A stretch of DNA of 64,000 nucleotides from Hofstenia miamia (GCA_900660155.1 CABFPE010000205.1:888726-952725); one strand, 5' to 3'; numbered from the stretch's first letter, positions 21,291 through 33,876 are shown. Notes: generated by a model from the sequence alone, not told the origin. Numbers and translations are program-made.

Positions 21291-23559
21291 ATCATGAACA
21301 ATTTTCAAAAATTTTATGGTAAAAATAATGACATCTGGGTAAGCTTACAGCACTTGTTTTTGATGCATGTTAATAAGAAATCGTTGTCACATTTAGTGGA
21401 ACATTAATTTCAATAGTGTGAAATCCATATATTATTTTTGCTATTAAATTTCATTGACATGCACCTTCAATTTAAATAAAGGAAACTAAATATTTGACTT
21501 CAAAGTGGGGATCTATCACAAACTCTGTTAAAATCGTCGTTTATATGAAAGAGTTAATTACATTTTATGCAGATGTTTGTGTATTGTGCAAAAAGATGCA
21601 TGTCTTAAATATCAAGATATGCAATTGAAATATATATATTTTTAAGAAACTGTGCATAATTCTTAATTGCTGTCTCCTTTATGCTGCAGCAATTCACTTC
21701 AGAAGAGCATTTTTAGTTCGCCTTAAAAAGTGGTTCTATTGTAATTATATTTATTTGAATTTTGAATATCTCAGCAAGGTCGAGTCTAGAATTTGCAGGA
21801 GGATTCCGACCCATGGTATTGGGTTCCATATATGAATAATTTGGAACACGGATTTCAAAATATTACGAATGTATTTTTCTATGCCATACTACAGCATGAA
21901 ACCATAGAACCAGAAAAATTTATGAGAATAGTATGCGATGGGAGTGTGACCAGCTACAATAGTAAAAAATTGGACTGGGACAACTAAAATTCTTATTTTG
22001 CAGAAACCTAATCAATCATTGACTGTAATTTCATGATCTGAGATTAACAGATATTTTTTTACATGCATTTTTATGTAACCATTTTGTTTGCGTGGCATAT
22101 ATAACCTGCATTGCACTTAATAAGCCACAACACAGTATCTGAGCGATAGGTATATTTTTGAATTTTCAGCCACAGCAACATGTAATTGTGCGCTGAATAT
22201 TTCCAATTAGAAATACATCAGTTTACTAGATGAATATAACTATGAATTGTGCGATTGTGCTTTTATAAAGCAACTTTCGAAAAATGGCATTTGCAAATGT
22301 AAAAACCAAGATTACCAACAAGTTATATCATGCTTTGGTCCTGCATATTAGAAACCTGTGGCACCAAACATTTTTGGCGGCAATTTTCTAGCAGTCTTCT
22401 TCCGTAATTAATAACTCAGTATCAATCCAGGTAACTGTTCCCGGTTACCCACACCTACTTGTGATTCTGTATAGAAGTAGTTGTGCTAAAGTTGGGCATA
22501 ATCAGATGAAATTCTGAATATTACGAACATATTTTAATATAGAAAGCATGCTTAGAAGAAAGACCTGAACCAAGTTGAAAAGTTTGATCCGGTCCCTATT
22601 CGTCCTTGTCTGTGCTTTGTTTTGATCACGTATTCTTTTCTAGTACTATACTGCATGCACATAGAGAATATAGACCTACACATGCTGAAATGTATATCAG
22701 ACTTTTATACTTGAAATTGAATTCACTTATTCACTTGTGAAACTGTCTAATTTGCTTGGTGAACCCTAGTTCAACAGTGTTTCGAAACAAATTGAATGGT
22801 TCTAGGTAAGCAGAAATGAAGGGAATATTTTTTAATTTTCTTTGCATTGAATATTTGGAGAGCATTTATACTAATTTGGATATTTTGTTCTAATTCATGA
22901 GATAAATGAGTTTAAAAATTTTAGTGAAGCCACTAAAATTGAAAAAAATCATTGCCTGTTTGAGGTAAATAATGAAGGGACTTTGGCAATATTTTAACGC
23001 TTAAAACCAAATAGTGGAAGGAATCCAGGAGTTTCAAACTTTTTAGAAGCTAACTACAAATGCACGAAACATTTCTTAGTATAATTTACACAGTGCCTAT
23101 GTATATGTGGTAATCTAATAGATCCTGCACCTAGAAATTTTCTACAAATTTTATAACCAATGCATCTTAGTTCAAACAAAAAGCAAAAAAAAGAAGAATA
23201 GATATAAAAGTTAATTCACAAATTAGTTAAAATAAATTCCTTAAAAATAGAAAAACAATAATATTTGAATTAAATCAATTGAAACCCCTTTAATAATAGC
23301 TGATATTGGTACCGGAAAATACTTTTGAACTGAATGTCCACTTTGAGGGATTACCAAAGCAACATACACACTTAGACTGCCTGAAAGGTGTATCTATCCT
23401 TGAAGTCTTTTCTGGTATTTTTAATAAACTTTCAAAACTGTTTACCACAGTAGCGCCATAGATAATATAAAAAGTATATTTAAAAATTCCAAATATACAT
23501 TATGTCACGTAAGTCAATTTATGTATATTCGAAAAATTAGAATGAAAAAATATTACTAA
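21291..23559. other. Intergenic AT-rich DNA
   Basis: Between the P450 cluster (minus) and GPCR-1 (plus). No coding exon, RNA gene or clear transposon was found. The unseen first exon and promoter of P450 copy 2 may lie in the left part. Confidence 0.45.
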
Positions 23560-24130
23560 ATAGCTAACCCAGAAATGAAAGTTTTAAATGTATGTTGAAA
23601 TATTTTAAATATTAGGTACACTAATATAAATTGCAAAGATATTTGGCTATTGAAAGGATGCTTAGCATTGCTATTGTTAATCATACAGTTAGTTAGGGTT
23701 ACATTAAAGTTATATTTTCAATATAACTTTATCAATAAGAACTTTCACATCTTCAAGCCAATAGCATTTAATTGAAATGCATATTTCTTCTTAATATTTT
23801 GTAATAATTTTGTGTTATTCAGAATACAAGTAACTCAAAAAATTGAGTTACTAAGGATATCATTTGTTTAATCAGAGCTGTTCCTCACTTTCCTAACTAA
23901 ATTTTGCAAAGTTTCAAATTTGTGTGACAAAAGCCACCGCTTGCATGATGTTGACGTCTTCAGATAAACTATTGACCATGTTAATATCAGTGTTTACTTT
24001 GTTATAGATTCAATGAACTAACTCAAATTAACACTAGTGCAAAAGTTTTTTTGAAAAATGACAAATCATTTATCCCAATTTCAAGATGTTTTTTTATTAA
24101 ATTATTATTTTTAGGAATAATTTTTTGTAA
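23560..24130. repeat. Diverged duplication, copy a
   Basis: Parallels 24770-25400 in order: TTGAAATATTTTAAATATT, ACTCAAAAAATTGAG, TTAATCAGAG, CTAAATTTTG, TTGCATGATGTTG, then TTTATCCCAATTTCAAG. The offset is about 1.2 kb. It is clearly old, with many substitutions and indels. Confidence 0.6.
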
Positions 24131-24769
24131 ATTTCAAGTTTAGGAAAGCTTATGCAAATGTAATCACATAGTGCGTTAATGACGACAATTAGATGTGAAC
24201 CTCTTGCAAATTGCAGATATTGGAATATTGCTCTTCTTTGCTGTATTTTGAAGAAAATAAATGCTTCTGAGCGAATATATTTTTTGATAATTGAAATTAT
24301 ACAATTTTAGCATCGGCAATAAAAGAATTGCTTGTTTTTCCTAGCAGAGGACATCTTAGGGTTGGGGTAAAGCAGCATAGCAGTTTGCCTTTGAGGTATG
24401 ATTAAGGTCTAAAACAATGTAAAATTCTACAGCAAAATGTGTCATGTGGTTTTAATGCGTTCGAAGTTCCGATTTCTGTTCAAATTACAAGGTAGAAATT
24501 TCTCTGATTTCCATGCTTGAACTCGGATTAGTTCCAGCTATGAGTTCAAGGTTTCACTGCACCTTATATTTAACAAATTGAAGCTCGCCTAAAGTGTATC
24601 TTCAAATTTCAGTATTCAGGAATTTCAAGCTGAGGCATGGAAATATTGTGAAGCGAATGAATTTATTTGTATAAATATTTCATTTCGCATTTTTTAGAAA
24701 AAATCCTTACTGTCCATACAATCTCATCATATATTTAAAAAATTCCATAAACATACTGGTTTGTAGGAC

Positions 24770-25400
24770 TCAAAGAGCTTGGCTCATGCGTTAAAAATTT
24801 AAATATATTTTGAAATATTTAAATATTTTATGGATTAAAGTAAATTCCAAGAACATTTGACTATTCAAATATAATTAAGTTTGCATTTATATTTAAATTA
24901 CAAATTTCAGTTCTTATCATGAATATGGATACCATTAGAATTAAAAACAATGTATTTTTTGCATTTTAAATTAGTGGCATTAAAAGGCCATTAAATGCCA
25001 TTTCAAACTGTTGTTAATGCATTTTTCAACTTAGTGTATTATTTTTAACCATTTTGGATTAATAAAAATTCAAGTCATGCAAAACATTGAGTCATTAAGG
25101 AAATTATTTACTTAATCAGAGTTTTCTTTTATTTTCTTGGCTAAATTTTGAAAATATTCAAAGTTTTATCATAAAAATCACCGTTTGCATGATGTTGGCT
25201 TCTTCTGATAAACAATTAACACTGTTAATAGGTGTGTTTACTTTTTCATCTATTAGATGAGCAAACTCAGATTGCAAACAAAATTTTTACACTAAATCAT
25301 TCTTTAATTAGTGCACCAAACATTCAAAAGATTTTTTGAAGAATGACTATTCATTTATCCCAATTTCAAGTTATTTTTTGTACAAACTAGAACAAATATT
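24770..25400. repeat. Diverged duplication, copy b
   Basis: Second copy of the segment at 23560-24130; ends about 290 bp before the GPCR-1 start codon. A weaker third relative is at 4050-4175. Confidence 0.6.
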
Positions 25401-25450
25401 TATTTTTATTTAAAATATTATTATTAAGATTTAACTGTTAACTTGATACA

Positions 25451-25530
25451 TGTATATGTATTTATATACATATATATATACAGCACATATATATATATAT
25501 ATACAGTATATATATATATATATATATATT
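25451..25530. repeat. (TA)n microsatellite
   Basis: Imperfect TA array with CAGCACA and CAGTA interruptions, about 155 bp before the GPCR-1 start codon. Confidence 0.9.
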
Positions 25531-25570
25531 GGATTACACATAAATTTAACTCGGCAATCATATTTTTTCT

Positions 25571-25650
25571 GCAATTTGATTGGATTCTACGTACACTCCT
25601 ATATGCTTAGTATTGCAAAAGCCAATTGACTAAATGAGATCCTTGTATTT
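25571..25650 (+). promoter_or_regulatory. Putative GPCR-1 proximal promoter
   Basis: Shares TTGATTGGATT, then GCCAATTGAC (CCAAT at 25622-25626), then an AT-rich TATA position (TTGTATTTG, 25643-25651) with the matching region of GPCR-2. Order and spacing to the ATG are similar (CCAAT about 60 bp before the ATG). The transcription start is inferred only. Confidence 0.45.
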
Positions 25651-25685
25651 GTGAGAATCAATACTTTCTAATAAATCTCTAAATA

Positions 25686-25917
25686 ATGACAAATGTATCT
25701 CTTCAGTATCAGCCTCACTATATTTTTGCAACTAAGATTAATGTTACGAATGGAATTATTGGAGTACTTGGCACAGTCCTCAATGCACTTATTATTTGGA
25801 CTTGCGTTAGCATCCAGCAGAAATCCAGTTTTGTCATTTTGATGCAGATCCTCGCAGTTTGGGATGCAGCTATGTGTCTTCATTTGGGCATTTTGACTGG
25901 AATTCTCCGTCCATTGG
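25686..25917 (+). CDS. GPCR-1, first coding exon (TM1-TM2)
   Basis: ATG at 25686, in a context conserved with GPCR-2 (AAATAATGACAAA). Encodes residues 1-77 and one base of codon 78; donor TTGG|GTATAG, phase 1. N3 (NVS) is a glycosylation site on the short extracellular N-terminus. TM1 is about 17-42 with N33 as the conserved TM1 Asn (VLGTVLNALII) and TM2 about 48-72 with D60 in LAVWD, the conserved sodium-site Asp. It joins the exon at 41274 across a 15.4 kb intron, giving 299 residues. Class A (rhodopsin-like), probably peptide-receptor type; ligand unknown. Confidence 0.85.
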
Positions 25918-26086
25918 GTATAGTGTTAATTTCTTTAGATTTATAATGTTCACTAATGTGAAAATAATCGCCTATATTAGATTTAAATGTGAGCCTTCGT
26001 CTTACGAATTGTCGAAGGCTTTCCATATAGTTTCCTGAAATGCTTTGCAGCTTGTTGTAAATTCCATTCAATTATTTTTCAAGTAA

Positions 26087-26105
26087 AAAATATATAAATA
26101 ATATA

Positions 26106-26139
<34 letters not shown>
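26087..26139. repeat. (TA)n microsatellite
   Basis: TA run with one GTATAT interruption, about 170 bp into the GPCR-1 intron. Confidence 0.9.
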
Positions 26140-26140
<1 letters not shown>

Positions 26141-28159
26141 GTGCCAAATTTTTTAGCAATTTCAGTCAAATAACAACTACAACTGACGAATTTGTATAGC
26201 TTACTAAGAATTTTGCTAACATTTGAAAATTTACAGATCACTAGCTGTATTTGTTTTAAGTTACATACTCCTTCAAATGATTATAGAATTATATATTTTA
26301 CAAGGTTGAAAACTATGCATCAAATTGCTTTCTGTAATAAAATAACAAATGCTGTGGAATTTCCTCAGGCTATTCTTAATAAAAACTTTTCTTGAATATA
26401 TAGTCTATTTGCATAGCCAAATTCATATAAGTAATGCATTAAAATTTGCCAATAGAATTCCTCATCTAGTTTACTTCCACCTTTTCATAGCTGTTCATAA
26501 TATTGACAACTCATTGGATGATTTGGAGAATTTTTTTGTTATCCATGATTTGATTCAATACCAAGTCAATAACAATTCTTGAAGAGAACCTATAATTTCA
26601 TTTGATCATAGCTTCAGTCTTTGTTTTAATTATCACTTAGGAAAATTCTTCCGAAAAAAGAAAATTTTAGTGTTTATTGGTTTGGTCAACTACTTTTAGA
26701 TTGTTTCTAATTTTAGAAGAAACATTGGATAAAGAAGAAAATTTATGAATGGCTATGATGCTATACATTTCTGAAACATTTATTGGCAGTATAATAAAAT
26801 TAGCATTGTTAAGCAGTAGAGGATAGAACTACATTTTTACATTTTACATTAATCTGCCCTGTGCTTCGTCAATGATACAAAAATTTTTGTTCTTTCCATT
26901 CGCAATGCGCACCGAATCAAAGTTTTAAGGGCCAACTATTTTTTTCTCTTTAAATAGATAATAATTGCTTTGCAATTGCTGGGGCTGGACATTCTTAGCA
27001 AAGCTGCACCCACAAAGGATCGCCATCTGGGGTTTTAAAATAAAAGACATTCCTCTAATCTATACAAGAAATAGAAACTCTTCACCAATTTTTCATGAAC
27101 AAAATAAACTATTCTATCTGTTATTGAATTAAATAATAATAAATTTTGAAACAATAGTTTGGCTGTTTGTCTAATTTACATGATAATGGGAAATCAAAAT
27201 TCAAAATCGATTCTTGGTTGAACTTTTTAATATTTGAAATTGAATTATTATTAGTGATATGTTTTTATTCCACTTCTCGTGTTACGATGCCATGTATAGG
27301 AAATATTTCCAAAACAGTTGAAAAATACTACCCCTAATATATTTATATATATATATATATATATATACAGTATTTATATATATATATATAAATTATATTA
27401 TGTAAAATCATAATTTTTTATTCCTAAATATTTTTAGTAAATACCATAAAAACCAAAAAATTACTCCATTTTTATCAAATTGGTAAATTTTAGCCATTTG
27501 AAATTGTAGTTTCAACACCATTATCCTAAATTAATCTATATTTTGGATTTGGAGATTATTCAACTTTCTTTCTAAAGAAATTGAGGATAATTTAGAATAA
27601 ATTGCAAAAACAGCACATAAACACATTCACGCTTCAAAGAAGCCTTCTCTGTTAACAAGCAATTCGTAAGCTGATATATTGTTTATCATAAATATATATT
27701 CAAGAACTGCTAAAATTCATTAGAAACGTGTTTCAAATATTTGTTTTAAATATAAATACTGTTTGTATATACATTATTTACACAATATATATATTCTAGT
27801 CTAGGATATATGGTTCGATTGTATTTCTTGTTGTATGTACTAAAATATCATAGCTAAACACGCATTACACTGCTTAATTCATTAACGCCAATACTAATGG
27901 AATTGTATCTAAAAATATTCGCTGATATAACTTAAGACAAAATCGCAGAAAGTCACTTATGCACTAGCTCATTAAATAAGAAAATTGTAATGCAAAATTA
28001 AAGAAATGGTCAAATTCGAGTAATTAAACGTATACTTTTACAATAAATTTTTTATTATACTTGTTTTAACGTTAAGCTGTGAAGAAATTTTTTAAAATTT
28101 TCTGTGTTTCTTTAAGAAAATTCTTTGATGACTACATCTCAAAAAGTAATAAAAATATT
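26140..28159. other. GPCR-1 intron, no feature beyond simple repeats
   Basis: AT-rich. Contains an imperfect (TA)n at 27340-27392. Short open frames show no family signature. Confidence 0.5.
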
Positions 28160-28163
28160 CAAA

Positions 28164-28260
28164 ATCTGAAAGCACCACATGATAGCGGAGAGTCTACTTT
28201 GATGGTGCGACCTCTGACACTGCCCACGGCAATGCTGAATGCGTTTGGCCGGTCTATGTA
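28164..28260 (+). other. Second copy of the GC-rich motif
   Basis: ATCTGAAAGCACCAC at 28164-28178, followed by GATAGCGGAGAGTCTACTTT and a GC-rich tract to about 28255. It matches the minus strand of the islet at 21110-21290 around the 15-mer and the GAGTCT block, then diverges. Confidence 0.4.
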
Positions 28261-29038
28261 CATATATAGTCGCACTTAAATTTATAATTACATGATAGTA
28301 GGTAGCGCGAGAATGTAAAAAATTTTTAAAATTCGAATTGTTCTAAGAAAAATAGTTATTCTTTTTAACTACTTCTGCTACCGCAATACCGTTTAGAAGA
28401 AATTTTTAACACTTTTTTCAAGCATGTGCATCAATTGATATGTTTATGGCTCACGTTTGCCAAATTCTGGAAAAGGCTTGGAGACGGTTCCTTAAAGATG
28501 TGATAATATGGGTTGTTCTTATAAGAGGAAGGAGAAGCTCTCCTAGAAACGCTGCCTTTTTCGGTTTACCAAATGTTTGTCTGAAACAATGTGTTCTCTA
28601 AAAAAAATTTTTGCTCGTAAAAAGAGATGATACCAAATGAATCCATAACGAGTACTTATAAAAAAAGAAAAAGTAATATTGTTGAAAACGAAATCAACTC
28701 GTGGAATAAATGCATTAAGGAAGTACTCGCTAGATTCGTCGGAGGGATTTTCCTAAAACGAAATGCATGGCTCCTAAGATACTGTTCGTAAAATGTGCTA
28801 TGTGAAAAATAAGATATCACAAAAATCTCATCTCAAACTTATAATTGTAATGCTTGTCAATTTCATTTTAAAAAAATTTTGAGTTGAGCGTTCTGATTTA
28901 AAAAAAAGTATTCATTTTAAGGTAAAATACTGTAAACTAAGGTAATTGGTACTGTTTGAGGTAATGCATAATTAAGGGTAAATTTAAGGTAATCTGCTCT
29001 TCTACCTATAAGTATGCCTTAAATTGGTTAATCTGGTT

Positions 29039-29262
29039 CAGGGATGGACATAGGCGCACGAGCCCTCCCCCTCCCCCAGTTTAAGAAACCTCAAGAATTT
29101 TCGGGCAAATTCTAAGGATTTGAAAGAAGCAGTTTGCTCTATTAGTTTTATACTATAAAGTTGGGATCGGGTATAATTGTAGACTATTTTAGCGGCTAAA
29201 ACAGTTAGTAGCAGTAAACCAGACAAGCTCACACTGTGTCATGTGCACAACACGCAGCCCTG
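29039..29262. mobile_element. Short hAT-like MITE, tentative
   Basis: Begins CAGGGATGGACATAGG and ends, read inward, CAGGGCTGCGTGTTG. The first bases agree but the inverted match is short. No clear target duplication was found. The left end is followed by a C-rich run (CCTCCCCCTCCCCC). Confidence 0.4.
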
Positions 29263-29469
29263 GTTGAACGCGTTTATGAGTCTGCTATTGCCAACGAGAA
29301 ACATTGTTTCTTAGTCAGCCTTAATAATTGCTGCATACGGTTAGGTGAGTCATGTAGTTTTAATATTTAAATACAAGTATTTAAAGCGTATTTTTCATTG
29401 CAATTTAATTTGAGCTGAGACGCATAATTAATGGTTAATTTCTGCTTGGGATGAATTTGTCTCCGGTTT

Positions 29470-29960
29470 TTTGTAGAACTGAACAGGTTTCAGTATGTTG
29501 GAACTTTGATTCCGTCTCTGGAAAGTCGTTTTGGTGACAGCAATTTTGACACTTTCATACTACATCCAAGACAAATTATGCCAATAGAAAGAGGTGAATT
29601 AAGAACATTGTTTCATCTATCAAAGAAATGTACGGAATAGACAATCTTGTTGAAAAAGCATTGGCCTGGTATGACGTGCAGAAACATAAGGGCCCATCCT
29701 CAAGAGAATGCAACTCTCTCTCAGAGTCTAGTGTGGGCATAACTGATTTGGTGAAGGAGACTACTTTGTTCCCTGTTGTACAAAAAGTAATCATAATTGC
29801 ACTGACTCTGCCAGCAACATCATGTACACAGTGGAGACATCATTCAGACAATGCGCAGGGTTAAGACATGGTTGAGGTGAACATTTGTCCAGCCTGTATG
29901 TCCTCAGTGTTCACCGTGAGCAACCAGGAAATAGATATTATGAACCAAGTTATTGATAAG
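29470..29960 (+). pseudogene. hAT transposase C-terminal remnant
   Basis: Plus-strand pieces: YVGTLIPSLESRFGDSN, MYGIDNLVEKALAWYDVQKH, SSRECNSLSESSVGITDLV, TTLFPVVQKVIIIALTLPAT and, in another frame, LYVLSVHRE and NQVIDKFGRN. The LTLPATSCT...E.SF block is the dimerisation region of hAT transposases related to the '52 kDa repressor / ZMYM-like' proteins of many animals. At least two frameshifts break it. It lies in the GPCR-1 intron. Confidence 0.7.
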
Positions 29961-30192
29961 TTTGGTAGAAATCTCCGATGACTGCAATTCCTGCTCCAAC
30001 ACTATCAACATACCGTAGTATATAATAGTTTTCAAGTTGATTGAAGATATCTGTATGTGAATTTGTACATCCACATTTTGTATGTTACCTTATTCTAGAT
30101 TTAATATACCGTTGAGAAATACTGTTTATATTATTGATTTTGCATAATATTTTTTCTTATCACACAGCTTTCTTGTATATATTCACTATTTT

Positions 30193-30245
30193 TCCAAAAT
30201 TCCAGGGCGGCAAGTGCCCCCCCCTGCGGAAGCCCATGCTCATAA
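30193..30245 (-). mobile_element. hAT terminus
   Basis: Read on the minus strand: CATGGGCTTCCGCAGGGGG, then GGCACTTGCCGCCCTGG and AATTTTGG. This G-run with a GGGCAC...GCCC inverted core is a common hAT end and could be the right end of the element whose transposase lies at 29470-29960. Confidence 0.5.
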
Positions 30246-30698
30246 AGATAAAATTGTTTGAGTGTATTTTAAGTTTAATGCCATAATGGAGTGAAGTTGA
30301 TATAAAATGGTAACTAAAGGAAAATTGACAGCTATTATGAATAAATAAAAATAAAAATAATATTTGTACATCTGTACAATATTTATCATTTAGGAGCCGA
30401 AACGACGAATCGGAAGTCACTTTCAATCTATATGGTGCTCCAAAACCCTGCAATGGCTATCGAAATACATTTCCATACTTCTCAATATTAATGGAAAAAT
30501 GGATGCTGTTCAGATTAAGCAAAACTTCAAGGGATTCCACTGCAAATTTGTACTGGGGATAAAAAATGGCTTATTGGATGAAGGGGTTGGATGGTTTAAT
30601 AAAAATTATTCGTAGGATGGAATACACGTGCAACCATGAGAATCCTGATAAGATCGTCATAGTTGTTAAAGTTGTTGTTTATAAGGTGGGCCTATTAG

Positions 30699-31121
30699 TT
30701 GAATTTTTTCCCATTCATGACTAAAGCTATTAGTAAGCAGAAAATGAATATTTATGGTAAGATAGCATTATCGCATAATCTTATACTCTCTATCAATGCT
30801 GCAGAATCAAAATTAGTACATTTTGGTTTCTTGAATACCTGTTATAATGATAGTGATCAAACTATTGCAATTTCCAAGTTAATTGTTGCAGATGAGATTC
30901 CGAGGGTGGAATCAAACAAGCATCTCAGTGTCTACTTAAGCAATGCGTTTAACTTTGAAATGTTTCTCACCTGGTTAAAAACTTACATGCAACTATGGAA
31001 ATCAAGAATCACTAAATTTATATTGAATGATGTCAATATATTTATTGATAGACGTATGTTTAACTCACTACCTCAATGCATCGTGTATGGGTACATTGAT
31101 GGTCAAATAAATGTGGAATAA
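30699..31121 (+). pseudogene. LINE reverse transcriptase palm/thumb fragment
   Basis: Open frame of about 140 codons. HNLILSINAAESKLVHFGF matches the L.LN..KT..M.F block after motif C, and RVESNKHLSVYLSNAFNF matches the K.LGV.LD..L.F strand; SLPQCIVYGYID matches the following L....L.YG. The catalytic YxDD lies upstream and is not seen. It is a non-LTR (APE LINE type) fragment in the GPCR-1 intron. Confidence 0.65.
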
Positions 31122-31339
31122 GAAACATTTGTCCCTTCTCATAAACATGCACTGCTTTTAAACCCCCCAAGAATAGCATATTGAATTTTACTTATCAGGA
31201 GAAGTGAACGAATATTGCACAACTCTATCCATTCACTTCATGATTTAATTGTTAATTTCGCCATCCAATTTTTTCACAATAATGTGGTTTACAAATAGAG
31301 CACGATGCATTTATTATTGTAGATTTCGCTCCTCAACAC

Positions 31340-31645
31340 CTTTGCAAGCTTAGCTGCATCAAGTACAGTACACCGTGTGCATCTTTCGTGCTCCTTCTAC
31401 TGCTCTAATTACTACTGGGCTATTTAACTTTCCTAACCTTCAGCAATCTCTCTATTTCTTCTGTCAACTTTCTATATTTTTCAGTCATATTTTTGTCATC
31501 GCCTTCTAATTTTGCTTCTGGTACTATCTATCAGTGTTCTCACTCGTTCAATTCTTATATTTCCATACCTGGCTTTTTGCTTCAACTACTTTACATGTTT
31601 TTATGGGGAAATTCCACAGTGCTTTGACCCTTTCATTATATATAT
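31340..31645 (-). mobile_element. Second Dong/R4-like LINE relic
   Basis: Minus strand reads VKALWNFPIKTCKVVEAKSQ, then DKNMTEKYRKLTEEIERLL and PVVIRAVEGARKM in shifting frames. These align with VKILWDFNIQTSKVIEAQ, DKYRELAGEIERLW and the VVVEALGAVSKKH stretch of the LINE at 13611-14099. It is only the nuclease portion, cut by stops and by the N gap. Confidence 0.65.
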
Positions 31646-31658
31646 ATATATGTATATA

Positions 31659-32658
31659 NNNNNNNNNNNNNNNNNNNNNNNNNNNNNNNNNNNNNNNNNN
31701 NNNNNNNNNNNNNNNNNNNNNNNNNNNNNNNNNNNNNNNNNNNNNNNNNNNNNNNNNNNNNNNNNNNNNNNNNNNNNNNNNNNNNNNNNNNNNNNNNNNN
31801 NNNNNNNNNNNNNNNNNNNNNNNNNNNNNNNNNNNNNNNNNNNNNNNNNNNNNNNNNNNNNNNNNNNNNNNNNNNNNNNNNNNNNNNNNNNNNNNNNNNN
31901 NNNNNNNNNNNNNNNNNNNNNNNNNNNNNNNNNNNNNNNNNNNNNNNNNNNNNNNNNNNNNNNNNNNNNNNNNNNNNNNNNNNNNNNNNNNNNNNNNNNN
32001 NNNNNNNNNNNNNNNNNNNNNNNNNNNNNNNNNNNNNNNNNNNNNNNNNNNNNNNNNNNNNNNNNNNNNNNNNNNNNNNNNNNNNNNNNNNNNNNNNNNN
32101 NNNNNNNNNNNNNNNNNNNNNNNNNNNNNNNNNNNNNNNNNNNNNNNNNNNNNNNNNNNNNNNNNNNNNNNNNNNNNNNNNNNNNNNNNNNNNNNNNNNN
32201 NNNNNNNNNNNNNNNNNNNNNNNNNNNNNNNNNNNNNNNNNNNNNNNNNNNNNNNNNNNNNNNNNNNNNNNNNNNNNNNNNNNNNNNNNNNNNNNNNNNN
32301 NNNNNNNNNNNNNNNNNNNNNNNNNNNNNNNNNNNNNNNNNNNNNNNNNNNNNNNNNNNNNNNNNNNNNNNNNNNNNNNNNNNNNNNNNNNNNNNNNNNN
32401 NNNNNNNNNNNNNNNNNNNNNNNNNNNNNNNNNNNNNNNNNNNNNNNNNNNNNNNNNNNNNNNNNNNNNNNNNNNNNNNNNNNNNNNNNNNNNNNNNNNN
32501 NNNNNNNNNNNNNNNNNNNNNNNNNNNNNNNNNNNNNNNNNNNNNNNNNNNNNNNNNNNNNNNNNNNNNNNNNNNNNNNNNNNNNNNNNNNNNNNNNNNN
32601 NNNNNNNNNNNNNNNNNNNNNNNNNNNNNNNNNNNNNNNNNNNNNNNNNNNNNNNNNN
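31659..32658. other. Assembly gap (1000 N)
   Basis: Exactly 1000 N, preceded by a (TA)n run; the length may be nominal. Frames reported across it are artefacts. Confidence 1.
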
Positions 32659-32760
32659 GGTATGCCGATACCGAAACCGATACCGCGATATTTTGAAGAT
32701 ACCGGAAAATACCGATACCGTGGTATCTTGCCTAAAAAATCGAACGGTATTTTACTTAAC
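32659..32760. mobile_element. hAT-like subterminal repeat
   Basis: Repeated GATACCG and ATACCGG units (GCCGATACCGAAACCGATAC, then GATACCGGAAAATACCGATA). Similar tandem motifs stand inside many hAT ends. The terminus itself is in the gap. Confidence 0.45.
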
Positions 32761-33876
32761 AGCATTTGTGTTGTATGCAAGCTTGCAGGTCAATCTTTGC
32801 AGCATTAAAACTTGGAATATATATTATAACTCCCCAAGCAACAAGGATTCATGGATCATTGTTTCCATTGTTGACCATTATTGGCTTTTGGCCGCTGGGC
32901 CATTAATGGCCCTATGATAAATCAAACAATGAACCAATAATGAATATTTTTTAAGCTTTTTTCTCAAATAATTAATGGGATGTAAAATACAATGATCAAC
33001 ATCTTTATTGGATAACATTCCATAGAATATAAAACAAACTGCAATCACTATTTTTTACACAAACTATAATTTATTACATAGCTAATTTATATTTGATTTT
33101 TTTTGAAATCACTTGAATTTGCTTAAGAAACTTTATTATTGGCTTATTTTTGGATATTTGACTTAAATTCACGACATGGTTTTGTTTCGTTCAGGCGACT
33201 GACTCTGAACAGGACTCACACATTTTTCCTTCAGAAACCAAAATATTTCAGGGTAGTTGTTCCCATGGCATTAGACCGGCTCATTATCTGAACACTATGT
33301 ATGGAACTAATTTGAATTTCTCATTGAAAAAATTCCATTTGCATGTATTTGAGGTACAAGAATAAGTTTTAGCAAGAAACTTCATCATTGCGTGAGTGTT
33401 CACAACCCCAAAACGATTCCATGCAACAGGCTTTCAATATTTCTTAACAGGCTTGGATAAAAATATTCAAAAAAAGTACAAATCGCATTGTTATTTAAAA
33501 GTAACTCTATGAGATATAAAGTTAAACATTGTAATATGAACCAGTTAAATATTTAATTTTTTCTGTCAGAGACTAATGTACAATAAAGTTCTTGCATGTT
33601 GCTAATTATTACGTCTATCATAAGTCAATAAAGTCAAAATTTACAAAACAATTTCATTTTACATCGGAAACTCCGAAAAGATCATGCAATTGATATAACC
33701 ATGGTATGCTACAACTGCGAAAAATATTTTTTTTTAATTTTAGTCATTAATTTTAATTTTGTAGTGCTGAAATTAATACTTTAAAAAATTTAGACCCGAA
33801 TAATTTTGAAGTAAATAGAATATGTAAGACAGTGGGATATTTAGGTAGATAAAGCTTCCATCATGCATAAGCAACA

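Noticed and set aside
21793-21987. 64-codon frame (QEDSDPWYWVPYMNN)
   Set aside because: Starts without ATG, no splice context or family match; could not be supported as an exon.
25451-25530. Possible CRISPR-like or satellite array
   Set aside because: It is a TA microsatellite; no repeat-spacer structure exists anywhere in this eukaryotic window.
31512-32808. Open frames of about 400 codons
   Set aside because: Artefact of 1000 N.
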